DNA of 13,271 nt from UBA1124 sp963933095 (GCA_963933095.1 CAWVSV010000066.1:1-13271), one strand, 5' to 3'. Shown: positions 1-7,071, counted from the first letter of the stretch. The notes: generated from the sequence alone by a model not told the origin. Numbers and translations: made by a program.

Positions 1-436
1 ATTTTTTTTATTAAAAATAGCCGATAAAAAAGCTTAGTGTTAAATTAATAAAAATCAGGGACTAGCTGAATTTATGTCGCACGACTGTCAATGCAGCGCT
101 ATGAATCGACAACAGGAAAATATGCTAAACCGATCGATAGTTATAAGATAAAAAATTAGAGTGATAGCATACTTATAATAAATTTATATGCCGTCACAGA
201 GGCAATGAATTTTAGAATGATTTATGCATGAATCGATTAATTGCTAATACAAAAATTAGGCATGTTAGGAGATGCCGAAGCGATGAATGATAAGCGAATA
301 TTTAACTGGTCACTTCTAAATGAATGGATAAAAGTGAGATCAATAATGCCAAAGAGGATTGAATCTGCCAGGTAATAAATGTGGCTTCATCCCGAATAAA
401 GACCTATATATAAGTATTAGTTAACTTTTGACACTG
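1..436. other. AT-rich intergenic stretch downstream of arsJ
   Basis: No convincing gene is visible. The stretch is very AT-rich with many stops in all frames. The best small ORF is plus strand 283-375 (30 codons, ATG start, begins MNDKRIFNW). It has an AGGAG about 10 bases upstream but no recognisable similarity, so I do not call it a gene. I see no hairpin with a T-run to terminate the minus-strand ars operon that ends at 437. Confidence 0.6.
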
Positions 437-1681
437 TCATACCTGAACCTGTCTTGGTAGCGCTAATGAGATCAAAGCCGCGATAGCAATAAAAACTGCC
501 GATATCCACAAGCAAGCGGCCAGCCCATAGGCTTGATAAACCCAACCGGATAATACTGTTCCAAGCAGTCGTCCCATCGCATTGGCCATGTAATAGAATC
601 CTACATCGAGCGAAACACTATTGATATTGGCATAGCTGACGATTAAATAACTATGTAGCGATGAGTTAATAGCGAAAAACACGCCAAATATTACTAGACC
701 TAAAAGTAAGCTTATCTCGCTAGCAAGGTTAACGGTTAATGCTAACGCTATACCCGCGGGAATAAATGCCAGCGCCAGTGCCCAGCGCAACGCACTCATG
801 CCGTCGGGTAGAGGGTTTTTATGGGTCTTGGTTAAAATAGGCGCGATGGTTTGTACAAAGCCATAACCAATAATCCATAGTGCTAGAAAAGCGCCTACGG
901 CGCTGTGGCTCCAATTGAGTTGTGTGCTTAAATAAACGGGCAGCGCTATTACAAACCAAACGTCGCGAGCGCCGAATAAAAATAATCGCGCCGCGGAAAG
1001 ACTATTAATGGCTGGGCTCTTGGAAAAAATTTGAGTGAAGCTAATTTTATGTTTGGCCTTGCCCAGATCTTTTTTCAGGAGGCGCACACTAATTAACCAC
1101 ATCGCACTTAAGGCCAGCGCCATTAAAAATACGGTGGTTTGAAATCCAAGTAAGAATAGGAGTGCACCGCCGAGGAAAAATCCCACACCTTTGAGAGCAT
1201 TTTTGGAGCCGGTAAGTCGAGCCACCCATTTATAAAGGCGGCGCTGATCGTTGCAATCTTTGTATATGCTGTCGTTATTATTCTGTTCGGGTAGTAATAT
1301 TTTAATTGAGCTTTTGGCGCTCATTTTGTTCAGATCTTTGGCTATGCCAGACAGCGCCTGAGCGGCCATGACCCAGGCCATGGTCAGTAATTCAGCGGGT
1401 ACTAACAACATCGATAGGGCGGCCACTTGTAAACCCAAGCCAATATTCATGGTTTTATTTAAGCCCCAGCGCGCACCCAACCAGCCACCCATGCCGTTGG
1501 TGATCACACCGAAGACTTCATAGAAAACAAACAGCAGTGCAATCGACAATGGACTGTAGCCCAGTTGATAGAAATACAATACCACCAACATACGTAGGGC
1601 GCCGTCGGTGACGGTGAAGGCCCAGTAGTTGGCGGTTATCAATAAGTACTGTTTGAGGGCCGATGAATAATTTTTCAACAT
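437..1681 (-). CDS. arsJ: ArsJ, MFS-type organoarsenical efflux permease
   Basis: This is a 414-residue major facilitator with about 11-12 hydrophobic segments. In the characterised pathway ArsJ exports 1-arseno-3-phosphoglycerate, the unstable product that GAPDH makes from arsenate, so the cell loses arsenate without reducing it. I recognise the family from the N-terminal block with GALRMLVVLYF, the QALSGIAKDLNKMSAKSS loop (about residues 108-125) and LTGSKNALKGVGFFLGGALL (about 156-175). The gapdh gene immediately upstream, 4 bp away, supports the call. The start is ATG at 1681, with an AAGG inside the end of gapdh suggesting translational coupling. One oddity is the polar loop at about residues 130-148 (PEQNNNDSIYKDCNDQRR), which looks roughly a dozen residues longer than the typical family loop from memory. 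Membrane segments were judged by eye. Confidence 0.93.
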   Translation of the reverse strand: MLKNYSSALKQYLLITANYWAFTVTDGALRMLVVLYFYQLGYSPLSIALLFVFYEVFGVITNGMGGWLGARWGLNKTMNIGLGLQVAALSMLLVPAELLTMAWVMAAQALSGIAKDLNKMSAKSSIKILLPEQNNNDSIYKDCNDQRRLYKWVARLTGSKNALKGVGFFLGGALLFLLGFQTTVFLMALALSAMWLISVRLLKKDLGKAKHKISFTQIFSKSPAINSLSAARLFLFGARDVWFVIALPVYLSTQLNWSHSAVGAFLALWIIGYGFVQTIAPILTKTHKNPLPDGMSALRWALALAFIPAGIALALTVNLASEISLLLGLVIFGVFFAINSSLHSYLIVSYANINSVSLDVGFYYMANAMGRLLGTVLSGWVYQAYGLAACLWISAVFIAIAALISLALPRQVQV

Positions 1682-1685
1682 GGGT

Positions 1686-2738
1686 TTAGGCCTTATCTTG
1701 CAGCCCTACTAGCAGTGCTAACTCTGCCACTCTATTGGCATAGCCCCACTCATTGTCATACCAGCAGTAGAGCTTTACTTGGGTGCCATTGATTACCATA
1801 GTCGAGAGGGCATCGATAATACTGGAGCGAGGGTCGCCGCAGTAGTCTACGGAAACTAGCGGCCGCTCTTCAAAGCCGAGGATGCCCTTTAACGCATTGT
1901 TGGCGGCATGCTTTAACAGCGCGTTCACTTCATCAACTGTGGTTTCTCGCTGCAGTTCAAAGACACAGTCGGTTAGCGAGGCATTGGTCAGCGGTACCCG
2001 CACGGCATGACCGTTGAGCTTGCCAGTTAACTCCGGAAATATCTGAGTTATGGCGGTGGCCGAGCCGGTAGTTGTGGGTATTAGGCTACTGCCGCAGGAT
2101 CTAGCGCGGCGCAGGTCTTTGTGCGGCGCATCGATAATCGTCTGGGTGTTGGTGATATTGTGAATGGTGGTCATGCTGCCATGCTTGATGCCTAAACTTT
2201 CGTGAATCACTTTTACTACAGGTGCTAGGCAGTTGGTGGTACAAGACGCAGCGGTAACGATTGGGTGTAAGTCTTTATCATAATCCTGTTCATTCACGCC
2301 CATGACGATATTGAGTATGCCGCACTCTTGTTCATTAGAAACAGCGATGGGTGCGGTCACGACCACCCGTTTTACGCCTTGGTCGAGATAAGCCTGCAAC
2401 AGAGTTTTGGTTTTCATCACGCCCGAGGCATCGATGACAATGTCGCAGCTGGACCAGTCGGTGTCGCTAATGGCGCAGTTCTGTGTGCAGGCGATACGCG
2501 ACTCGCCTGTGCTTGTGGTGATCACCATAGTGCTGCCGTCGGCTTGCGCATCGTGTGCCCAGCGGCCTTGCACTGAGTCGAAATTCAGCAGGTGGGCCAT
2601 AGTAGTGGCATTAGCAGCGGGGTCGTTAATTTGCACTATTTCCATTTCAGGGGAGTCGAGAGTTGTGCAATCGATGCTGGCGCGAAAAGATAACCGGCCT
2701 ATGCGGCCGAAACCATTGATACCTATTCTTATAGTCAT
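1686..2738 (-). CDS. gapdh: ArsJ-associated glyceraldehyde-3-phosphate dehydrogenase
   Basis: This is a full-length GAPDH of 350 residues. The NAD-binding glycine motif GINGFGRIGR is at residues 7-16. The catalytic Cys166 lies in AASCTTNCLAP, and His193 lies in MTTIHNITNTQ. The PHKDLRRAR segment follows, and the conserved C-terminal WYDNEWGYANR is present. Variants of this type next to arsJ are known to use arsenate in place of phosphate, forming 1-arseno-3-phosphoglycerate for export. The dedicated role here is inferred from position, 4 bp before arsJ and inside an arsR-led operon; it need not be the glycolytic enzyme. It is separated from the upstream hemoglobin gene by 75 bp. The HNITNTQTIIDAPHKDLRRA stretch, compared from memory, resembles ArsJ-linked rather than standard glycolytic versions. 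Confidence 0.94.
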   Translation of the reverse strand: MTIRIGINGFGRIGRLSFRASIDCTTLDSPEMEIVQINDPAANATTMAHLLNFDSVQGRWAHDAQADGSTMVITTSTGESRIACTQNCAISDTDWSSCDIVIDASGVMKTKTLLQAYLDQGVKRVVVTAPIAVSNEQECGILNIVMGVNEQDYDKDLHPIVTAASCTTNCLAPVVKVIHESLGIKHGSMTTIHNITNTQTIIDAPHKDLRRARSCGSSLIPTTTGSATAITQIFPELTGKLNGHAVRVPLTNASLTDCVFELQRETTVDEVNALLKHAANNALKGILGFEERPLVSVDYCGDPRSSIIDALSTMVINGTQVKLYCWYDNEWGYANRVAELALLVGLQDKA

Positions 2739-2813
2739 AAAAACCTGTGTGCAAAGTATGTATGTAAATAAATGATCTGTGGGAGCCTGATTGCCTTATC
2801 GAGTCATCTGTCG

Positions 2814-3227
2814 TCAGTTACCGCAGGCCTGAAGTATTCGGCCGGCCGGTACTTTTAATTGTTCGATTAAATAGATTTTGAAATCATCGGTATAGGGCTG
2901 CATTGCAGCCGCCTTGCGCATACAAATTATCCAGGCATCGCGTTCGCTTGTGCTTATTGGTAAATGAGCATGAGCACAGGGAATGTTGATAGCGCCAAAA
3001 TTTTCACGATAAAGTTTAGGTCCACCGAGCCAGCCGGATAAAAAATAGGCAAGTTTTTTACTTGATAAAACGTCATCACCAGGGTGCATGGCGTAAATTA
3101 CCTTTGCCTCAGCAGAGCTTGCCATAATGCGATAAAACTCATCACACAGGTTAATTAAGCCAGATAATTCGCCAGCGGCTTGGTAAGAATTATCGTTGAT
3201 GCCATAGGCAGATTGATCGTTAGTCAT
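2814..3227 (-). CDS. Group II truncated hemoglobin in ars operon
   Basis: A 137-residue globin of the 2-over-2 truncated type. Visible family marks are FY at residues 31-32 (helix B, Tyr B10), GWLGGPKLY at 65-73, the proximal heme histidine His88 in AHAHLPI, and Trp99 in RDAWIICM (Trp G8), which point to group II. Such proteins bind heme and O2, NO or other small ligands; their physiological substrate is usually unknown. The gene lies between arsR (25 bp away) and gapdh (75 bp away), on the same strand, with a strong AAGGGGG ribosome site, so it should be co-transcribed and derepressed by arsenic. Nothing in the sequence gives its role in arsenic handling. A redox or oxidative-stress function is inference. 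The polar N-terminus (first ~14 residues) is unremarkable. Confidence 0.88.
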   Translation of the reverse strand: MTNDQSAYGINDNSYQAAGELSGLINLCDEFYRIMASSAEAKVIYAMHPGDDVLSSKKLAYFLSGWLGGPKLYRENFGAINIPCAHAHLPISTSERDAWIICMRKAAAMQPYTDDFKIYLIEQLKVPAGRILQACGN

Positions 3228-3251
3228 ATTTGCCCCCTTGTAATGGCTAAG

Positions 3252-3599
3252 TTAAGAGCAGAAGACACTGGAGCGCTCGGGGCGATCGCCCATGTTATAA
3301 AGCTGCTTTAAATTTTTGGCGAGCAATGTTTGATTGGCTGCCAAGGTTTGTGCCAATACCGACTGCGCCCATGGGGCTAGTTCAGAGTTGATACGATAGA
3401 ACACCCACTGGCTCTGTCGCCGATCCAGCAGAATATTGTTTTTTTTCAGCTGCGCTAGGTGGCGAGAGATCTTTGGTTGGCTTACATTCAGGGCCATAGT
3501 CAGCTCACATACACACAGCTCGCCCTCGCGCTCAATTAGCAGTAGTGACTGCAGGCGGGTGTTATCGGCCAGGCATTTAAAAAAATCGACAGGATTCAT
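3252..3599 (-). CDS. arsR: ArsR family arsenic-responsive repressor
   Basis: A 115-residue winged-helix repressor of the ArsR/SmtB family. The arsenic-sensing motif ELCVCEL carries Cys29 and Cys31 at the start of the DNA-recognition region, as in the E. coli-type ArsR (ELCVCDL). The recognition helix follows (VSQPKISRHLAQLKKNNIL, about 39-57), then the wing (LLDRRQSQWVFYRI). A further cysteine pair partner could be Cys9 or Cys114; this is a guess. It heads the four-gene operon and should repress it by binding the region 3617-3656. Arsenite or a related trivalent arsenical bound to the cysteines would release it. The ATG at 3599 has no good Shine-Dalgarno and a short leader (about 25 bases from the predicted promoter), which would keep repressor levels low. 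Confidence 0.93.
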   Translation of the reverse strand: MNPVDFFKCLADNTRLQSLLLIEREGELCVCELTMALNVSQPKISRHLAQLKKNNILLDRRQSQWVFYRINSELAPWAQSVLAQTLAANQTLLAKNLKQLYNMGDRPERSSVFCS

Positions 3600-3616
3600 A
3601 GTGTATTCGTTTATCC

Positions 3617-3656
3617 GTATATATGTCTGTCAGTATATGTGAAAAATCGTATATGT
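3617..3656. promoter_or_regulatory. Three phased GTATATGT boxes, candidate ArsR operator
   Basis: Plus-strand GTATATAT(GT) at 3617, GTATATGT at 3633 and GTATATGT at 3649 begin exactly 16 bp apart. The boxes cover the predicted -35, -10 and start region of the ars promoter, where a repressor would act. Known ArsR operators are usually imperfect inverted repeats, so the direct phased arrangement is notable. That ArsR binds here is inference. Confidence 0.45.
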
Positions 3657-3659
3657 AAA
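3632..3659 (-). promoter_or_regulatory. Predicted sigma70 promoter of the ars operon
   Basis: On the minus strand, TTTACA (3659-3654) and TATACT (3637-3632) are separated by 16 bp, about 33 bp upstream of the arsR start codon. This fits a housekeeping promoter driving arsR, the hemoglobin, gapdh and arsJ. It overlaps the repeated boxes that I propose as the repressor site. Confidence 0.55.
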
Positions 3660-3672
3660 GGCGAGCAGATAT

Positions 3673-3705
3673 AAAAACGCCGCAGTTTTTGGCTGCGGCG
3701 TTTTT
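3673..3705 (-). terminator. Rho-independent terminator of lipoprotein gene
   Basis: A perfect 13-bp inverted repeat (AAAAACGCCGCAG, 3673-3685, with its complement at 3693-3705) has a 7-base loop. The GC-rich core is flanked by A- and T-runs, so it can work in both directions. It lies just after the lipoprotein stop codon at 3729 and insulates the ars promoter from readthrough. Confidence 0.85.
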
Positions 3706-3728
3706 GTTAAAGCCGTTGATGCTTTAAC

Positions 3729-4385
3729 TTACTCAGCGGCTGCCTTATTAACAGAAATAGCCATAGCTTCGGTCAGGGTGGCTACCACCACATCGCCAAC
3801 CTTACTGCGGATTAGATTCTCCGGATCGCGTGCGGTGTATTCGGTAACAACGCCATCGGCATCTTTCAGTTTGAAAGTGTTGGCTTCAATGTCGATAGCT
3901 TCTACGGTGGACACTTCAACCAAAGTCTCGATAGTTGCGGAAGCTGGCATTTCACCTTTTTCGGCGCGAACACTGGCAACTACATTAGCAACAACAGGTA
4001 CGGCGTTAGGCGTATCAATCACTTCAATGGTCAGGTTTGTCACGTATTCAACGGTGACTAAGTCACCCGCGGATACCTGATCAAGGTTACGAGCTTCTGG
4101 GCCGACGGTAATAGTGCTGCTCATACCTTCATCGTCCATTAAGGTCACTACACGAGTAGCATGGTCAATAGCGGTTACCTTGGAGCTGTCTTGATAAGAA
4201 ACAGTGCTGGATAGGAAGGGTTTTTCTTCTGCCAGTACTGGCGCGGCCTCAACGGTCACCTCTACTGTCTCTAACATCACAGGTGCCGATTCGACGCTCA
4301 CGGCTTCAGGTTGCCGATCGTTACAGGCTGACAGGGCAACGGTCGAAGATATGATGGCAATAGACAATAGTTTGCGTGAAAACAT
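3729..4385 (-). CDS. Putative lipoprotein with two DUF5666-like repeats
   Basis: A 218-residue predicted outer- or inner-membrane lipoprotein. I choose ATG 4385 over the longer frame from 4451 because it has AAGGAAG about 9 bases upstream. It also begins a clean lipoprotein signal (MFSRKLLSIAIISSTVALSAC, lipobox LSAC, lipidated Cys21). An acidic, Ala/Val/Glu-rich linker follows (about 22-55). Two related beta-rich units follow: residues 69-123 (KVTAIDHATRVVTLMDDEG...GDLVTVEY) and 159-212 (TVEAIDIEANTFKLKDADG...GDVVVATL). Each has the pattern V-x-AID, a strand, D-x-G, NL/NLI, then GD-V-V. The layout resembles small OB-like DUF5666 repeats, judged by eye. No enzymatic residues are evident and function is unknown. 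It is divergent from gloB (95 bp between starts) and ends at a strong terminator. Confidence 0.75.
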   Translation of the reverse strand: MFSRKLLSIAIISSTVALSACNDRQPEAVSVESAPVMLETVEVTVEAAPVLAEEKPFLSSTVSYQDSSKVTAIDHATRVVTLMDDEGMSSTITVGPEARNLDQVSAGDLVTVEYVTNLTIEVIDTPNAVPVVANVVASVRAEKGEMPASATIETLVEVSTVEAIDIEANTFKLKDADGVVTEYTARDPENLIRSKVGDVVVATLTEAMAISVNKAAAE

Positions 4386-4480
4386 AGCTGAACTTCCTTG
4401 AGGTGATAAAATATAGGCCCAGATACTATGTGGATTGCCAGTAGTGGGCAAGCCTTCAATAAACCGGCCGGAATTTGAGC

Positions 4481-5272
4481 ATGAATGTTATTCAACTTTA
4501 CACCCACAGCCCGCTGCGAAATTTCACTTATCTGATCGGCAATACTGATCGGCAATACTGGTGTATCGACCCATTCGATGGCCAAGTGGTGGCGGATAAG
4601 CTTCATGAATTGGATGCCAGCTTAGTGGGTATTATTAATACCCATGAGCACGACGACCACACCTGTGGTAACCAAGCGCTGTTGCGTTTAATGGCTTGCT
4701 CGGTAGTCGCTGGTCATCCAGATTGCGGTCAGTTAATTCCAGGTTTTAGTCGCGCCTTAAGTGCCGGTGATACGATTACTATCGATGTACTGCATCAGCT
4801 CAAAGTACTTGATACACCAGGTCATTCGCGCGGTCATGTCTGTCTATTATTACAAGCGAGCAGCGATAAAAAACCGTTGGCAGTATTTTCCGGCGATATA
4901 TTATTTAATGCCGGTGTTGGCCACTGCCGTGCAGTCGGTGCTAGCGTTGAAGATCTCTACACTACCTTAGCGCAGCAATTTCATGTTCTTGACGATAGTG
5001 TCACTGTTTACCCTGGTCATGAATATTTAACCAATAACTTAGAGTTTTCACTCAGTATCGACGTCCATAATCGTGTGGCTAAAGCGTGGCTTGAAAAAAC
5101 CAAAGGGCACGATTGGCAAGACAGTAATATCACAACCACTATTGCTGATGAACGACTCTTTAATCCATTTTTTAGGTTGAGTAATGATGCAATAAAAAGA
5201 AATTTAAATGTTGAGGGCGCGACAGAGCGAGAAGTGTTTATCGCACTTAGAGCCAAGCGAGATAAATGGTAG
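4481..5272 (+). CDS. gloB: Hydroxyacylglutathione hydrolase (glyoxalase II type)
   Basis: A metallo-beta-lactamase-fold hydrolase, 263 residues from ATG 4481. An in-frame TTG at 4475 is possible, but the GGA at 4470-4472 suits the ATG. The binuclear metal motif THEHDDH is at 54-60. The other ligands are His115 (DTPGH), Asp139 (FSGD) and His180 (YPGH). The C-terminal part has DERLFNPFFRL (223-233), close to the glyoxalase II NPFLR signature that helps bind glutathione. The enzyme would hydrolyse S-D-lactoylglutathione to D-lactate and glutathione in methylglyoxal detoxification. The N-terminal LRNFTYLIG and CIDPFD resemble a glyoxalase-II-like subfamily rather than the classical E. coli type, so the exact thioester substrate is uncertain. 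It is a single-gene unit with a terminator just downstream. A 13-bp tandem duplication lies in codons 18-26. Confidence 0.85.
   Translation: MNVIQLYTHSPLRNFTYLIGNTDRQYWCIDPFDGQVVADKLHELDASLVGIINTHEHDDHTCGNQALLRLMACSVVAGHPDCGQLIPGFSRALSAGDTITIDVLHQLKVLDTPGHSRGHVCLLLQASSDKKPLAVFSGDILFNAGVGHCRAVGASVEDLYTTLAQQFHVLDDSVTVYPGHEYLTNNLEFSLSIDVHNRVAKAWLEKTKGHDWQDSNITTTIADERLFNPFFRLSNDAIKRNLNVEGATEREVFIALRAKRDKW
4532..4557 (+). repeat. 13-bp perfect tandem duplication inside gloB
   Basis: CTGATCGGCAATA occurs twice back to back (4532-4544 and 4545-4557) and is followed by CTG. Because 13 is not a multiple of three, the two copies are read in different frames (LIGNT then DRQYW). The protein still matches the family on both sides. 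Loss or gain of one copy would shift the frame. Confidence 0.9.
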
Positions 5273-5286
5273 GGTCAAGTTCAGCC

Positions 5287-5320
5287 AAAGGGTAGGGCTG
5301 ATATAGCCTTGCTCTTTTTT
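5287..5320 (+). terminator. Terminator of gloB
   Basis: A 13-pair stem (5287-5299 with 5305-5317) includes several G-U pairs. The loop is GATAT, and the T-run reaches 5320. It starts 14 bases after the gloB stop codon. Confidence 0.65.
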
Positions 5321-5411
5321 GGTGGGCATTATTTTAAAACTATTGTATCTCGAGTAGCAGCTCTGGACTGCTGATTAGCTGTATATGCCGTGATGGTCAA
5401 CTATTTTTAAT

Positions 5412-5430
5412 ACGAGTAATAATCATTATT
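5412..5430. promoter_or_regulatory. Fur-box-like palindrome upstream of yajD-like gene
   Basis: The odd-centred palindrome AATAAT-C-ATTATT (5418-5430) lies about 110 bp before the HNH gene. The 19-mer ending at 5430 matches 13 of 19 positions of the classic Fur consensus. In such AT-rich sequence this could be chance, and I see no clear iron-related target. Confidence 0.25.
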
Positions 5431-5543
5431 ATTTCTGTGGTTTATAATGTTCAATTGCGCTGATATTAAATGGACCTGAACGGGGTGGCTGGATAGAATA
5501 ATGAAAAATAGACGCATATAGACAGATGTAAATAGGACCAATA

Positions 5544-5912
5544 ATGAGCGCTCCAAAAGACACCAGTAAACTCGATCGTATCCTCGCCGAGCAGCGCGAT
5601 TACATCGCCAAGCGCGAAGGCGGCTATCGTGAAAAAACCCTAAAGATGTACCCTTGGGTTTGTGGCCGCTGCGCCCGTGAATTTACTCGCACCAACCTCA
5701 GCGAGCTGACCGTTCATCACCGCGATCACGATCACGACAACAATCCGCCTGACGGCAGTAATTGGGAGCTTTTGTGTGTGTATTGCCATGATGAAGAGCA
5801 TACTAAATTTGAGAACCTAGTTAGATATGGCAGTACTAAAGGCAAAGAGACAGAAGCCGCTACGTTTAATCCATTCGCAGACCTGAAAGCGAAGATGGAA
5901 GGCAGCAAGTGA
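5544..5912 (+). CDS. yajD: YajD-like HNH nuclease family protein
   Basis: A 122-residue small HNH-domain protein. Two CxxC pairs (Cys40/Cys43 in VCGRCAREF and Cys78/Cys81 in LCVYCHDEEH) form a structural zinc site. The HNH core is VHHRDHDHDN (57-66), Asn73, and His82/His86. The sequence and length fit the YajD family, which is widespread in gammaproteobacteria. It has the residues for a beta-beta-alpha-metal nuclease, but its cellular role is not established. The start at ATG 5544 has AGGA six bases upstream. The stop codon (5910-5912) lies at the centre of an 8+1+8 palindrome, CAGCAAGT-G-ACTTGCTG. The last 99 bp of the gene are repeated twice downstream (142-bp repeat), so the region has been rearranged recently, though the reading frame is intact. 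Confidence 0.85.
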   Translation: MSAPKDTSKLDRILAEQRDYIAKREGGYREKTLKMYPWVCGRCAREFTRTNLSELTVHHRDHDHDNNPPDGSNWELLCVYCHDEEHTKFENLVRYGSTKGKETEAATFNPFADLKAKMEGSK

Positions 5913-6147
5913 CTTGCTGGTAGATGAAGAACACAGCTCCTCCTTTAGTTACCAAAACCTAGTTAGATATGGCAGTACTAAAGGCAAAGAGACAGAAGCC
6001 GCTACGTTTAATCCATTCGCAGACCTGAAAGCGAAGATGGAAGGCAGCAAGTGACTTGCTGGTAGATGAAGAACACAGCTCCTCCTTTAGTTACCAAAAC
6101 CTAGTTAGATATGGCAGTACTAAAGGCAAAGAGACAGAAGCCGCTAG
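5814..6147 (+). repeat. 142-bp direct tandem repeat, 2.3 copies
   Basis: Copies start at 5814, 5956 and 6098. The first two are identical by eye, and the third stops after about 49 bp, at GCCGCTA. Each full unit holds the 3' end of the yajD-like gene, its stop-centred palindrome and about 43 bp of trailer. The unit is not a multiple of three. The truncated third copy runs directly into the stop codon of the minus-strand pseudogene ending at 6144. Lack of divergence implies a recent event, or an assembly artefact. Confidence 0.97.
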
Positions 6148-6641
6148 GTTTCGTGGATAGACTTTTTCAGGGCAATGTAGCTGCTGCACAATCGGTTTCT
6201 ATTGCCGATCAGCGAAGCTTCACGACTGGCCATAACGAACATAATCGCGGTACTGGAGTTTTTCTTAGCTTTTTTTAGAATTGACTTATGAAGGTCACTA
6301 ACTATCATCAGCTTGGCTGATAAGACACAGCGGCGTTGCAGTGCATAGCTTTTTTTATTGAACTCTAAAGTCTTCACTTGCTGTCTGCAAAGCTTATCAA
6401 ACAGTTCATGCGCATGTACTGCTCAGTTTCAGTATCGAGTACTTCGTAGCGGAAATTTTTTGCAGACACTCTGGTTTTCGAATGTCCAGTTATGATAATG
6501 GAAGGGCACTAAGTTACCTTTGTAATCAATGCTTAAAGTGGCGTGTCTGTTTTCAGTAGGCTCTGTGACTTGAGGAGGAATCAGCGCCGAATTTTGAATG
6601 GAAAGTCAGTAGGCGGTAAAAAACAGTAGTATAGGATCCAA
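6144..6641 (-). pseudogene. Decayed copy of unknown protein X (7072-7587)
   Basis: Translating the minus strand from TTG 6641 gives a protein that aligns along its whole length with the intact gene at 7587-7072. Shared blocks include DYKGNLVPF, SVCKKFPLRSTRY, IVSDLHKS, FVMASREASLIGNRNR and ALKKSIHET. Three in-frame TGA stops interrupt it (codons at 6608-6606, 6431-6429 and 6425-6423). No frameshift is seen; a single in-frame gap of six codons explains 166 versus 172 codons. The ribosome site has decayed from AAGGAG to AAGACG. Two of the six cysteines of X are lost here (Cys73 became TGA, Cys135 became Ser). Only the last 77 codons remain open (6377-6144). I read this as a dead duplicate. Its 3' end abuts the yajD repeat. 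Confidence 0.85.
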
Positions 6642-6726
6642 AACTTGCGTCTTAAAAGTGAAGTGTGGGCATCAATGTTGTCACCAATATTCGCGAGTAA
6701 GGCTAACTCTCAACCGTTGCCCGGTA

Positions 6727-6963
6727 TAAATGCGCGACTGTTACGAAAATAAATGTCTGTTGCGCGGCGTGCAGGAAATGCTGACACCAGTGTTGGCGGA
6801 TAATGCAGATACTCTTGGGTTAGTGGCTGTAATCGTCGATAAGCCAACAGCTCAGCACGAGAATTGCTTAAAGTACATAACGACTATTCAGTTATAAGCT
6901 CATGCCGGCGTCAAATCTGCTCATTTAACTGGGTGTGTGTCCGCCGTTTTTTCCGAGCCAAAC
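6727..6963 (-). pseudogene. Cupin C-terminal remnant upstream of decayed X
   Basis: The minus-strand translation from 6963 reads VWLGKNGG..., then AG, ILVLS, a CWLIDDYSH segment, and finally QQTFIFVTVAHL. It aligns in one continuous frame with EWLPGQGG...ILVLSGEFIDEHG...QETVILVKVGHL of the intact cupin at 7894-8562. There is one in-frame gap of ten codons. Four in-frame TAA stops are present and the metal-binding histidines are gone (the HMH site reads S-R at the paired positions), so it cannot be functional. Similarity fades upstream of about 7000, so the first cupin domain is not recognisable. The remnant ends 86 bp before the start of decayed X, almost the same spacing as the remnant before intact X. 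Confidence 0.75.
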
Positions 6964-7071
6964 AACTCTAGCTTTAAAAAAACATACTTGTAATTAATAC
7001 AAAGATTGAATGCATAAGAGTTATCTATTGCTGGTTATCTTGGCGGCACGACATTAAAAAATGTGCTCAAC

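Noticed and set aside
283..375. 30-codon ORF with an upstream AGGAG
   Set aside because: Short, AT-rich and without recognisable similarity; recorded only in the intergenic note.
4298..4606. 102-codon minus-strand ORF spanning the lipoprotein/gloB divergent region
   Set aside because: It overlaps two well-supported genes in other frames and has no family resemblance.
5814..6147. CRISPR array or mobile element for the 142-bp repeats
   Set aside because: The units are contiguous without spacers and contain the end of a known gene, so this is a segmental tandem duplication.
6423..6608. Three in-frame stops of the X copy are all TGA, suggesting selenocysteine or recoding
   Set aside because: Each TGA is one substitution from a plausible codon of X (TTA, TCA, TGC). 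The ribosome site is also decayed, and other genes in the window end normally with TGA. No SECIS-like hairpin was evident. Ordinary decay explains it.
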